From: Cyanobacteriota bacterium
GTDB taxonomy: Bacteria > Cyanobacteriota > Cyanobacteriia > Leptolyngbyales > Leptolyngbyaceae
NCBI GenBank assembly: GCA_026389365.1
Contig: JAPLHZ010000126.1
Location: forward strand, 1 to 34,735
DNA length: 34,735 nucleotides
Direction of reading: 5' to 3'
Position numbers and translations under genes: made by a program. How positions within the stretch are numbered: position 1 is the stretch's first letter; every line of letters begins with the position of its first letter. This document shows positions 6,953 to 16,595 of this stretch, in pieces. The notes beneath the pieces are model-generated. The model was not told the origin of the DNA, made no database searches, and was given only the letters and a program-made list of their open reading frames with translations.

Positions 6953-9853
6953 ATGGGTCCTCTTAAAGAGCCAAATCTGCAAGAACATAGCCTTATTTCC
7001 TTAGGACAAGTCCTGCAAACCCTGCTGGAAGCGAAGACTGATGAGGTATTAATTGAGTCCCTACTTAGCTACCTCAAAACCTCATTTCGTCAGGAGCATG
7101 GGTTGATTTGGCTGGGACTGTACGATCGGGTAGACCATCGCATCATCGGCAAAGGAGGTTGTCTTCCGGACACCGCCGAGTCTAAAAATGGGTCCACTCA
7201 ATCTAATGTGGCTAATGTGGCGACTAACGTGGTGAGAACTGGATTTATGAGATCCTCAGAAGATCGTATGAATCCGCTGACTCAAAAGATACAGCTTTTA
7301 TCTGGCGATATTTTAGAACAAGTGGTGATTCAGCAACAGCCTCTGGCTTTGGCTGATTTGCGGCAGGAAATGCGGGCAGGCGAATGGCGTAAAACGGCTC
7401 AGAAATACGACATTCAAGGCACGATGTTGTTTCCTATGTGTCACCGCGATCGGTGTATTGGAGTCCTGATCTTAGGCTCCCAGCATTGGGGAACCTTTCC
7501 AGGAATTTTAGAGAAAGCGGCATTGGAGATTGTTTTGGGCGCGTTTTCCGCATCCCTATCTCACCTAGAATTAGAGTGGCAACGTAAGCAGCAAAAACGC
7601 CCTGATAAACCACTTTTGAGTAATTTAGAAGTTGTTAGAGGTTTACCTAATTTTGGCCGACGACTAGAGGCCGTCATTGAAGAAACGCATCAGTTTTTTG
7701 ACCCGTCTCGGACTAGTTTGTATTGGTTTGAATCCGATAAGCGCTACTTCTGGCGACGACTGACCAATCAAGCGCCAAGGGCTAAGGGGTTACTCGACAA
7801 CACTACAGCAGCTTCCGGTATTACGGCTCAAGAAATCAATAGCTTTTATCTACAGCTTGTTCAAGATCAAGTTGTGGCGATCGGGGAAGCCCACAGCTCC
7901 CTCAAGGCCGATGCTACTTCGCGCTTGATGCAACTGATTCGGGCACGATCGCTCCTTGCTGCCCCTATTCTTTATCAAAATCAATTGCTGGGCTTTGTGG
8001 CCGTTGAAGGGAATGAACCGCGAATTTGGCAAGAGGAAGAAAAACAATATCTGCGGGGTGTCGGTCATCTTATTGCGTTGATGGCTCCCTTGGAGAAAAT
8101 GGAATCTGTGATCCAGCAGACTCAGATGGATCAGTCGCTGATGGCTGAAATTGCCCGATCGCTTTATAGTTCTGAAGATTGGAAAGTGACCCTGAATCGA
8201 TCGGCACAATTGTTGACCGATCGGCTCAAAGTGGAGTGCTTTATGGTGGTGCTGTACGATCGGGCTACGGGGAATTTTGAGGTGTGCTATCAGCATCAAC
8301 CCCGCAACCGTCGCAGCAGTACCTTGGTTCAGCTTCCGCCCTTAAGCGAGATGGATCTTCAGCTTGTAGAGCGTAGCAACCAGGGGATAACCATTGAAGA
8401 TCTCGAAGGTGATTTACGACTTGCCGCTTGGCGCAATGTGCTGTGGGATTTGGGAGTGCGATCGGTTTTATTGGCCACCACTTGTCCCGGTCATCGGCTG
8501 GAAGGATTAGTATTGATCTGTCACCACACCCCGCGTACCTGGATGACTCAGGAAACCCACTTAGTGCAATTAGTGGCCCAGCAACTCGGCGTGATTTTAA
8601 ATCAGTGGCAATTGCAGCGCAAAGTAGAACAAGAATCTAGGCTGCACCAAAACACCCAGCGCGCCATTCAATTGATCCAGCGTAGTGACTCCATTGATGA
8701 ACTAGAACAAGTTGCCCTTAGAACCATTTCTCAAGTTTTAGAGGCCCAGCTTACCTTTCTTGTATCTTGGTTCCCTGGCCGTCGGACGGGACGACTGGTA
8801 CTGCCTGAAATTATGGATCGCCAGTATCTACTCCTGCCCAACACCAAAGTCTCTGTTCATGCCGATCCCCTGATTCGTATGGCCCAACAGAATAATTCTG
8901 TCCTGATTTTCAGCCCGTCCCAGATTCCGGGAGAAACCCGGCAGTGGCTAAATGCCCAAGGGATGGGACAAATTCTTACTATTGCCCTTCGGACCAATCC
9001 GGATGACGAATCCACTGGGTTACTATGTTTGGCGTTGCGAGATGAACGCTATTGGAATGAGCAGGCTATTAGTACTCTCAGCGTGTTAGCCGGCCAGTTA
9101 GCCGCCGCTCGTCGTCACCTCAAACTAGAGTCTACGTTGCAGTCGGAACGGCTCAAACTTGAGCAGATTGGTTGGTACAAACATCGTCACCTCGAAGAAT
9201 TACATCGCAGCGTTCAAATCGGCATTCAGCGCATAATTGAAGCAGCCAAACCCGCTAGTCAAGATGCTTTGGCTGCCACCCGTAACCAACAAATTTTACG
9301 CCAAATCGCGGATGCCATGGCCCCTGTACAGTCGGCATTACTGAATGAAGCTTGGCAGCTACAATATCGTCAAGAGAGCGTCCCGCTGTTGGGCGTTTTA
9401 CGGCGGGCGATCGATCGGGCTGATATTTTGTTAAAGCAGCGTCAGCTCTGGTCTCAGGTTCACCAAGAGAGCAACCCGATTATTATTGGTGACATAAATA
9501 AACTGGAAATGGTGCTGTATGAAGTGATTTCCATTGCAGGACAACGATCGGAGGCCGGGAAGCGCATCGATATTTGGTGTCGTCAATCTGATCCCCGCTG
9601 GGTCGAAGTCGCGATTACCGATGACGGGACAATTGAACCCAGATTAATTAAAGAATTGGAAGCGGCTCAACCGCTAGATCCCCTCGCTCCAAGCTTGCTC
9701 AATCAACCGCCCGGAATGCATCTTGCAATTTGTAAGGAAGTCCTTCGGGTCATGGGGGCACAACTCACCCTAACTCAGCTAGATGATGGTCGCATCATGA
9801 CGCGATTGATGTTACCCGCCGCTCAAACGGGACGGGATGCGAAGTCCAGATAA
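6953..9853 (+). CDS. Multi-GAF-domain sensor protein with degenerate histidine-kinase-like C-terminus
   Basis: 966 aa with several GAF-like segments. C-terminal KLEMVLYEVISIAG...VAITDDGT...GMHLAICKEVLRVMGAQLTL resembles HATPase_c but lacks a recognisable H-box and the N-box Asn. Confidence 0.75.
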   Translation: MGPLKEPNLQEHSLISLGQVLQTLLEAKTDEVLIESLLSYLKTSFRQEHGLIWLGLYDRVDHRIIGKGGCLPDTAESKNGSTQSNVANVATNVVRTGFMRSSEDRMNPLTQKIQLLSGDILEQVVIQQQPLALADLRQEMRAGEWRKTAQKYDIQGTMLFPMCHRDRCIGVLILGSQHWGTFPGILEKAALEIVLGAFSASLSHLELEWQRKQQKRPDKPLLSNLEVVRGLPNFGRRLEAVIEETHQFFDPSRTSLYWFESDKRYFWRRLTNQAPRAKGLLDNTTAASGITAQEINSFYLQLVQDQVVAIGEAHSSLKADATSRLMQLIRARSLLAAPILYQNQLLGFVAVEGNEPRIWQEEEKQYLRGVGHLIALMAPLEKMESVIQQTQMDQSLMAEIARSLYSSEDWKVTLNRSAQLLTDRLKVECFMVVLYDRATGNFEVCYQHQPRNRRSSTLVQLPPLSEMDLQLVERSNQGITIEDLEGDLRLAAWRNVLWDLGVRSVLLATTCPGHRLEGLVLICHHTPRTWMTQETHLVQLVAQQLGVILNQWQLQRKVEQESRLHQNTQRAIQLIQRSDSIDELEQVALRTISQVLEAQLTFLVSWFPGRRTGRLVLPEIMDRQYLLLPNTKVSVHADPLIRMAQQNNSVLIFSPSQIPGETRQWLNAQGMGQILTIALRTNPDDESTGLLCLALRDERYWNEQAISTLSVLAGQLAAARRHLKLESTLQSERLKLEQIGWYKHRHLEELHRSVQIGIQRIIEAAKPASQDALAATRNQQILRQIADAMAPVQSALLNEAWQLQYRQESVPLLGVLRRAIDRADILLKQRQLWSQVHQESNPIIIGDINKLEMVLYEVISIAGQRSEAGKRIDIWCRQSDPRWVEVAITDDGTIEPRLIKELEAAQPLDPLAPSLLNQPPGMHLAICKEVLRVMGAQLTLTQLDDGRIMTRLMLPAAQTGRDAKSR

Positions 9854-10026
9854 AAAACTCAAAACTCCTAGAACTGTGGATCCGGCCAATGAAAAGCATT
9901 GAAATTTCGATCGCAATTCAGGAGTCTCCGGTTACACTACTTTTCACTCCCTGTGTGTTTTACGATTTTTTGACAAGTGCCCTTTATAGGGACTAGATAT
10001 CAGTCTTTTTTGCTGACAGGTTTGTT

Positions 10027-10626
10027 ATGGTTCGCTCTCCCTCTCGTCCGCCCCCTCGCCGCACTCAACAACGATCGTCCTCGAATGCGTCTCAGCCGTT
10101 GATTGATTTTCCAAATCAATCAATGTCCCGATCGCCTCGAAGTATGGGAAATAATGGAAATCCGGTTCGCCGCATTCCTGAATTTGTCGTTCCCCGATCG
10201 CCTGCGCCCACGCCATTGAAGGGACGATCGCTCCGCTCGTCTCTCAAGGCAATGCCGAATCGGAGGCCACTTCCTGTCTGGCTCCGTGCCTTGAAAAAGA
10301 TTGAAAAGGTTTCTATTATTGTCGCCTTACTTTTAGTGGGTAGCGCCGTTGTCACCTATGGTTGGGCCGTCTATTCTCAACAGCTCTGGGGAAAAGATTA
10401 TAGTCGTCTCGATACCTTGCGACGTAACGAGAGACAGCTTTTGAAAGGCAGTGAATTGATGAAAAATGATATTGCTCGTCGCACCGATCCAAAGCAGTAT
10501 GGACTCGTGCCCCGCAGTTCTGATCACATCGTGGTGATTCCCTCCGCACCTCTTCGGCCCGCTCCCTCCACTCGTAACTTGGGTCCAGACCCCAAGGCCA
10601 AACTCATCACGCCGATCGGATACTAA
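10027..10626 (+). CDS. Single-pass membrane protein, candidate FtsL-like septal protein
   Basis: Basic N-terminus, one TM (VSIIVALLLVGSAVVTYGWAVY), then a charged coiled-coil-like stretch; 5 bp upstream of ftsI. Confidence 0.6.
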   Translation: MVRSPSRPPPRRTQQRSSSNASQPLIDFPNQSMSRSPRSMGNNGNPVRRIPEFVVPRSPAPTPLKGRSLRSSLKAMPNRRPLPVWLRALKKIEKVSIIVALLLVGSAVVTYGWAVYSQQLWGKDYSRLDTLRRNERQLLKGSELMKNDIARRTDPKQYGLVPRSSDHIVVIPSAPLRPAPSTRNLGPDPKAKLITPIGY

Positions 10627-10631
10627 ATATC

Positions 10632-12416
10632 ATGGTTCGTCCCTATCCTTCTCGCCAACGGTCTTCTCACCAACGCTCGCTCGCTCGACAAATTGCGGCA
10701 TTGCCTGAGGCGAAACCTACGCTGTCCCGACTACGTATCGTGTGGATAATGTTACTCGCGAGCGGCGGGTTACTAGGTCTTAATCTTTTGCGACTTCAGG
10801 TTTTTCAGGCGGCTGATTTAGTAACTCGGGCAAAACAGCAGCAGACAACGTTATTAAAACCGTTCACTCCGCGTCGTCCGGTAGTCGATCGCAATGGCAA
10901 CGCGATCGCCATGGATGAACAGGTGTATACGGTTTTCGTTCATCCACGATATTTTGATAAAAAAAGTAATCAAGAGGTGGCAAATTTACTCGCTCCTTTG
11001 GTAAATCAAAATTCGGCTGAACTGCAAAAGAAATTTGATGGCAACAGGACTGGGATCAGATTAATAGATCAATTAGAAGAAAATACGGCCCAGCGAATTA
11101 AAGACCTCCTCATTGACGGCATCGACTTCATTCCCTCCTCTCGTCGCGTCTATCCGCAACAAGATTTGTTGGCGAACATCACTGGATATGTCGATCTTGA
11201 GCAAAAAAGCCAAGGCGGCATTGAAACCACCTATGAGCATCTTCTAAAACCCCGCGAAAAATCAGTTCGGCTGAACAAAACAGGCGGTGGCTCAATTTTG
11301 CCCGAAGGGGTTCCAAATGGGTTTGTCCGTCAAGATGATCAGCACCTTCAGCTAACTATAGATAGTCGGATGCAACGGGCGGTGCAGGAGATTGTCGATC
11401 GGCAAGTCTCGACCTTTGGGGCAAAACGGGGCTTAGTGATTGTGATGGATTCCCAGGATGGATCTATTTTATCTATGGTCAATAGTCCCAGGTTTGATCC
11501 CAATGAATATTGGAACGTCAAAGATTTCGCCGTATTGAAAAATTGGGGTCTGACGGATTTGTATGAACCGGGATCAACCTTTAAACCGATTAATGTCGCG
11601 ATCGCCCTAGAAGCAGGCACCGTACAGCTTGGCGATTACTTTAATGATTCCGGAACTATTGTGGTGGGAGGCTGGCCCATTAGTAATTCAGACAATGCGG
11701 CGCGTGGGTCACTGAGCTTGACGGACGTAATGCGCTACTCCAGTAACGTTGGCATGGTTCGCATTGCCCAAACCATGAAGCCATCGGTCTATTACAGTTG
11801 GTTAGAGCGCATCGGTCTGGTGCAATTTACGGACGTTGACCTGCCCTTCGAGGCCCAAGGCTACCTTAAACCTCGTCAAACTTACATCACATCTCCGATC
11901 GAAGTAGCAACCACCGCCTTTGGGCAAGGGTTTTCCATCACTCCGATTCAGCTTGCGAAACTACATGCAATGCTGGCCAATGGTGGAAAAATGGTCACAC
12001 CTCATGTGGTGAAAGGGCTTTATGACAGTCAAGGACGGACGTTTTGGGAACCGAGGCAGTCGATGCCAAAGCAAATTTTTTCACCTAAAAATACTAAAGC
12101 GATTCTTCGGATGATGGAGGCAGTGGTCGATAGTGGGACAGGGAAAGCGGCCCAAGTGCCGGGATTCCGAGTGGCGGGGAAAACTGGAACGGCCCAAAAA
12201 GCAGCCGAGGGCGGAGGGGGCTATTCGGACTCTCGATTTATTACCAGTTTTGTGGGAATTTTCCCGGTGGACAATCCTCGTTATGTGGTGTTGTCCGTCT
12301 TGGATGAACCCCAAGGTCAGGCGTACGGGGGAACTACTGCCGCTCCTATTGTCAGTGAGGTGATTAAGGTCGTCGCTGGAATCGAACAACTACCCCCGAG
12401 TAAACCGGATCCGTAA
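10632..12416 (+). CDS. ftsI: Penicillin-binding protein 2/FtsI-family transpeptidase
   Basis: PBP dimer domain (RRPVVDRNGNAIAMD), active-site GSTFK, SSN (YSSNVGM), KTG (AGKTGTAQK). Confidence 0.93.
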   Translation: MVRPYPSRQRSSHQRSLARQIAALPEAKPTLSRLRIVWIMLLASGGLLGLNLLRLQVFQAADLVTRAKQQQTTLLKPFTPRRPVVDRNGNAIAMDEQVYTVFVHPRYFDKKSNQEVANLLAPLVNQNSAELQKKFDGNRTGIRLIDQLEENTAQRIKDLLIDGIDFIPSSRRVYPQQDLLANITGYVDLEQKSQGGIETTYEHLLKPREKSVRLNKTGGGSILPEGVPNGFVRQDDQHLQLTIDSRMQRAVQEIVDRQVSTFGAKRGLVIVMDSQDGSILSMVNSPRFDPNEYWNVKDFAVLKNWGLTDLYEPGSTFKPINVAIALEAGTVQLGDYFNDSGTIVVGGWPISNSDNAARGSLSLTDVMRYSSNVGMVRIAQTMKPSVYYSWLERIGLVQFTDVDLPFEAQGYLKPRQTYITSPIEVATTAFGQGFSITPIQLAKLHAMLANGGKMVTPHVVKGLYDSQGRTFWEPRQSMPKQIFSPKNTKAILRMMEAVVDSGTGKAAQVPGFRVAGKTGTAQKAAEGGGGYSDSRFITSFVGIFPVDNPRYVVLSVLDEPQGQAYGGTTAAPIVSEVIKVVAGIEQLPPSKPDP

Positions 12417-12419
12417 GGT

Positions 12420-13706
12420 GTGAGATTGCAAAATCATCCATTTCAATTTTTATTACGATTTGAATGGTGTTTGCTGACGATCGCGGCCCTAGGCGAACTG
12501 ATTCAGATACCGCCGTTTCGACTACCACGCGGTGTACCCCATGAACCAGCCTGGAATTTAGCAATTGTATTGATTTTTGTTTTGACTAGTTTACGACTGC
12601 CCAGCCCTAATTTACGGCGATATTCTGCGATATTCTATGGCGCTTTATTGGTTGGGTTGTTGGCGATCGCAGCCTTTTGGAGTGGATTTAGGCTATTACC
12701 GTTGCTGTGCATTGTCGTGGTGTTGCGCTGTGGGGTAATGTTTGAGACGAAAATTTCCTGGGTGTTGGCCGCTGTCAGCTTCTTGACGGGAGCGGGGGCA
12801 CAGATTTATACCATTACTAATTTTAGATTGCCTCGGTTAGAGCAAATTGCATTACGACGGGCTGTACGGCTGGCACCGGATGTTTCTCCGGATTTTTTGC
12901 GGGTAGAAGTGAATGAATTGGTTGTGTCGAGACTTTGGACCACGACCTTGAGCAGCATTTTGCTTTTGGGATTAGTATTACTTTTTGTGCAGGTATTATT
13001 AGGGACCTTGTTGGCGGAGCGTCGTAGTCGGGATGCTTTGGCCGGGGCAAATACTAAACTTCGCGATTATGCCCTCAAGGTCGAAACCCTAGCAACCCTT
13101 CAAGAACGGAACCGGATCTCGCGGGAACTTCACGATTCTCTGGGTCATTCTCTGACTGCATTTAATCTGCATCTCGCCGCCGCCCTTCGGTTATTAAGAA
13201 GCGATCCGGTGGAGGCGGAAGACTTGCTGCAAGAAGCAAGACGCATTGGCTCGGAGACTTTACGATCGGTGCGGGAATCTGTGTCTAGCTTACGCTCGGA
13301 GGATCCGCTGAAATCCCAACCGTTGACCATAGCCCTGGATCTGTTGCTGCAAGATTGGTCCAGATCTACCCAAATTTTCCCGATTTGTGAAATTGATGCC
13401 ATTCTAGCTAATTCTTTACCCGAGTCGTTGCGGGTTGCGATTTACCGAATTGTCCAAGAAGCCCTGACCAATATTGCAAAATATGCCCAGGCAAACGCGG
13501 TGAAAATTGGTTTAGAACGATCGAGCCTAGACCTGCGATTGGTGATTCAAGATGATGGCGTTGGTTTTGTCCGATCGCAGACTCAGAGCGGGTTTGGCTT
13601 GCAGGGGATGGAGGAACGATCGTTGGCACTGAATGGCGTTTTGACGATTACGACGGCGGTCGGAAAGGGTTGTCGTATCGAAGTCTTATTTTCAAATCCA
13701 GACTAG
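12420..13706 (+). CDS. NarL-type sensor histidine kinase (HisKA_3 + HATPase_c) with N-terminal TM segments
   Basis: ERNRISRELHDSLGHSLTAFNLHL H-box, VQEALTNIAKYAQA N-box, IQDDGVGF G-box. GTG start 3 nt after ftsI stop. Confidence 0.9.
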   Translation: MRLQNHPFQFLLRFEWCLLTIAALGELIQIPPFRLPRGVPHEPAWNLAIVLIFVLTSLRLPSPNLRRYSAIFYGALLVGLLAIAAFWSGFRLLPLLCIVVVLRCGVMFETKISWVLAAVSFLTGAGAQIYTITNFRLPRLEQIALRRAVRLAPDVSPDFLRVEVNELVVSRLWTTTLSSILLLGLVLLFVQVLLGTLLAERRSRDALAGANTKLRDYALKVETLATLQERNRISRELHDSLGHSLTAFNLHLAAALRLLRSDPVEAEDLLQEARRIGSETLRSVRESVSSLRSEDPLKSQPLTIALDLLLQDWSRSTQIFPICEIDAILANSLPESLRVAIYRIVQEALTNIAKYAQANAVKIGLERSSLDLRLVIQDDGVGFVRSQTQSGFGLQGMEERSLALNGVLTITTAVGKGCRIEVLFSNPD

Positions 13707-13781
13707 CTAAATTATGATTTAGCGATCGGAATTAGTGTGGAACCATGATTCCCTGTATGTTCAAAATCTCAGGCAAGATAA

Positions 13782-14495
13782 GTGATTCGAGTTTTTTTAG
13801 TAGATGACCAAGCCTTGATTCGCCGTGGTTTACGATCGTTGCTCAAGCCAGAACCAGATTTACTTGTGATGGGTGAAGCGGAGCATGGTGAATTTGCGCT
13901 GGCCGCATTAAATTCTCTGGACCCAATGGATCGACCTGACGTAATTTTAATGGACATCCGAATGCCTGTGATGGATGGTGTAGCGGCAACAGGGGCGATC
14001 GTTTCTGCCTTTCCAAGCATTCGCGTACTGATTTTAACCACCTTCGATGATACTGAATATGTGACGCGGGCATTACAGGCAGGTGCAAGCGGTTATCTGT
14101 TAAAAGATACTCCCGCTGAGGAATTAGTCCAAGCGATTCAGTGGGTCAATAAGGGCTATACACAACTGTCTCCGGGGTTAGCACAGAAACTAGTGCAGGA
14201 TTCGCGAGCCTCTGGGATAGTGGAGTCGGAGAAGCCTTTATCAGAGATGCCTTTATCAGAGATGCTAATAGAATCGGGCTTGAATCCGATCGCGGTGCTC
14301 ACTCCTCGTGAACAGGAAGTTCTGCAACTGATCGCCAGCGGATCCAGTAACCGCGAAATTGCGCAGACGCTTTATATTTCTGAAAAAACGGTTAAGAATC
14401 ATATTACTAATTTATTAATGGGCTTGGGACTGCGCGATCGGACCCAAGCCGCAATTTACTACCATGAGCAAGTCTCGGGCTTAAAAGCTCTTTAA
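13782..14495 (+). CDS. NarL/LuxR-family response regulator
   Basis: Receiver (VFLVDDQALIRRGLRSLL, ILMDIRMPVMDGV) and LuxR HTH (LTPREQEVLQLIASGSSNREIAQTLYISEKTVKNHITNLL). GTG start. Confidence 0.94.
   Translation: MIRVFLVDDQALIRRGLRSLLKPEPDLLVMGEAEHGEFALAALNSLDPMDRPDVILMDIRMPVMDGVAATGAIVSAFPSIRVLILTTFDDTEYVTRALQAGASGYLLKDTPAEELVQAIQWVNKGYTQLSPGLAQKLVQDSRASGIVESEKPLSEMPLSEMLIESGLNPIAVLTPREQEVLQLIASGSSNREIAQTLYISEKTVKNHITNLLMGLGLRDRTQAAIYYHEQVSGLKAL
14235..14264 (+). repeat. 15-bp tandem duplication in the response regulator linker (PLSEMPLSEM)
   Basis: CCTTTATCAGAGATG twice, 14235-14249 and 14250-14264. Confidence 0.95.
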
Positions 14496-14764
14496 TTCCA
14501 ACCAGAAGAATCGGTAAGGCTTGGCAATCTGATTTCAAAAAGATACATAGAATTGCTAGTATTGTGAACAGTAGAAATTTTTGATCATCTAAATTCTTAT
14601 AGATCATTGTTTCCATGGGTAAGCATTAAGACTAATCTTAGTGATTAGTTGCTCAATTCGATCGGCTGTGATGGTGGAAACGCCCTAGCAACGACTGAAC
14701 CTGGTACGATGAGGTCCGATTATTTTTCATTATCTCAAACGAGCTATTTAGAGAGGATAGATCC

Positions 14765-15985
14765 TTGCCACGTCAATATTTTTTCACCTCCGAATCGGTG
14801 ACTGAAGGGCATCCTGATAAGGTTTGCGACCAAATCTCTGACACCATTTTGGATGCGTTGTTAGCTCAAGATCCGACTAGCCGAGTTGCGGCAGAAGTTG
14901 TTGTTAATACTGGACTCGTGTTGATCACGGGCGAAATTACCACAAAAGCCGATGTAAATTTCATCAAGCTAGTACGGGCTAAGCTGGCTGAAATTGGTTA
15001 CACCATTGCAGACAATGGTTTTGCATCTGACAGTTGTGCTGTACTAGTCGCCCTTGATGAGCAGTCTCCTGACATCGCTCAAGGCGTTGATAGTGCGTCT
15101 GAAACCCGTGTCGAACTTAGTTCCGAAGAACTCGACAAGACCGGAGCGGGCGACCAAGGAATTATGTTTGGGTTTGCTTGTAATGAGACTCCCGAACTCA
15201 TGCCCTTGCCCATCAGCCTTGCCAACCGGATTGCCCGGAAGTTGGCGGAAGTCCGTAAGTCTGGCGAAGTGAACTATCTTCGTCCCGATGGTAAGACTCA
15301 AGTGACGGTCAAGTACGAAGGCGATCGGCCCGTTGCGATCGACACCATTTTGATCTCGACCCAGCACAACCCTGGCGTGAGTCAAGAGCAAATCAAAGCG
15401 GACTTGATGAAAGCGGTTGTGATCCCTTGCTTTGCAGACTTGGATCTCAAACCCACCGAAGCGACTAAGTTCCTTGTGAATCCCACGGGTATTTTTGTGG
15501 TTGGTGGACCTCAAGGCGATGCTGGTCTGACGGGTCGTAAGATTATTATTGATACCTACGGCGGATATTCTCGTCATGGCGGCGGTGCGTTCTCGGGCAA
15601 GGATCCCACAAAGGTCGATCGGAGTGCGGCATATGCGGCGCGCCATGTGGCTAAAAACATTGTGGCGGCTGGCTTGGCTGACAAGTGCGAAGTTCAGTTG
15701 AGCTATGCGATCGGGGTTGCGCGTCCCGTGAGTCTTTTAGTTGAAACGTTTGGGACGGGCAAAATTGATGAAGATAAGCTGACCGACTTGGTGGAAAAAC
15801 ACTTCGAGTTGCGTCCTCTTGGAATCATCCAAACCTTCAATCTGCGTAACCTTCCAGCCGATCGCGGTGGTCGGTTCTTCCAAGATGTGGCGGCCTATGG
15901 TCACTTTGGTCGGAATGATTTGGATCTTCCTTGGGAGAAGACGGATAAGGCTGAGTTGTTGAAAAAAGAAGCAGCGGCTTTGTAG
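14765..15985 (+). CDS. metK: S-adenosylmethionine synthetase
   Basis: [82 protein letters not shown] start with AGAGAGGA upstream. Confidence 0.97.
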   Translation: MPRQYFFTSESVTEGHPDKVCDQISDTILDALLAQDPTSRVAAEVVVNTGLVLITGEITTKADVNFIKLVRAKLAEIGYTIADNGFASDSCAVLVALDEQSPDIAQGVDSASETRVELSSEELDKTGAGDQGIMFGFACNETPELMPLPISLANRIARKLAEVRKSGEVNYLRPDGKTQVTVKYEGDRPVAIDTILISTQHNPGVSQEQIKADLMKAVVIPCFADLDLKPTEATKFLVNPTGIFVVGGPQGDAGLTGRKIIIDTYGGYSRHGGGAFSGKDPTKVDRSAAYAARHVAKNIVAAGLADKCEVQLSYAIGVARPVSLLVETFGTGKIDEDKLTDLVEKHFELRPLGIIQTFNLRNLPADRGGRFFQDVAAYGHFGRNDLDLPWEKTDKAELLKKEAAAL

Positions 15986-16056
15986 AACGATCGTTCTGGA
16001 TTCTCCTTGGTAAAGGGAGTTTCCAGAGTTGATTGATTTTATTAATTTCTAGAAAT

Positions 16057-16090
16057 GGGGAGGTCCAACATTGAAAGCCTCCCTTTTTTA
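16057..16090 (+). terminator. Rho-independent terminator of metK
   Basis: GGGAGG-(N14)-CCTCCC followed by TTTTTT. Confidence 0.85.
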
Positions 16091-16175
16091 TGGGTTTTCG
16101 TAAGATTCTTGTGTCCTGCGGATCATCTATGGGAACCCTTAAGATGAAGTTGTGTGTAGGATCGAAACTGGGATT

Positions 16176-16595
16176 ATGAATGTTAGCGATCGGGATATTG
16201 AGAAATTTTATAAAACGCTAGAATTGCCATTGAATTCATCCCAAGCAGAAGTAAAAGCCGCCTACCGATCGCTTGCTCGTAAATATCATCCCGATCGGTT
16301 CACCGGAGATCCCGCCAAACTTAAGGCATCCGAGGAACACCTTAAAATAATCAATACTGCTTACGCATTTCTAAAAACCTACGATCCACCGGCTCATAAG
16401 GGCAAAAATACTACATCAAAATTCAATGTTGAGGTTCAGACCGATAGAAATCCTGCCGATGGTACTCCTGCTGCTTTTGTCAGACAAGCCCAATACTTTC
16501 AGTCGATTGGAAAGCTGCAAGAAGCTCTCATGGCGCTAGATACTGCGATCGCCCTTGAAGATGATTATTATCCTGCCTACGACCTGCGTGGTTAA
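16176..16595 (+). CDS. J-domain (DnaJ) protein with TPR-like segment; N-terminal part of an interrupted DnaJ-WD40 gene
   Basis: YKTLELPLNSSQAEVKAAYRSLARKYHPDRF (HPD motif), then AQYFQSIGKLQEALMALDTAIALEDDYYPAYDLRG-TAA. Start at ATG 16176 is more likely than 16152. Confidence 0.85.
   Translation: MNVSDRDIEKFYKTLELPLNSSQAEVKAAYRSLARKYHPDRFTGDPAKLKASEEHLKIINTAYAFLKTYDPPAHKGKNTTSKFNVEVQTDRNPADGTPAAFVRQAQYFQSIGKLQEALMALDTAIALEDDYYPAYDLRG

Noticed and set aside
14496-14764. Possible SAM riboswitch in the metK leader
   Set aside because: I could not match a known SAM riboswitch core or find an expression-platform terminator.
15044-15646. 200-aa minus-strand ORF
   Set aside because: Entirely antisense to metK, whose motifs are unambiguous; no recognisable domain.
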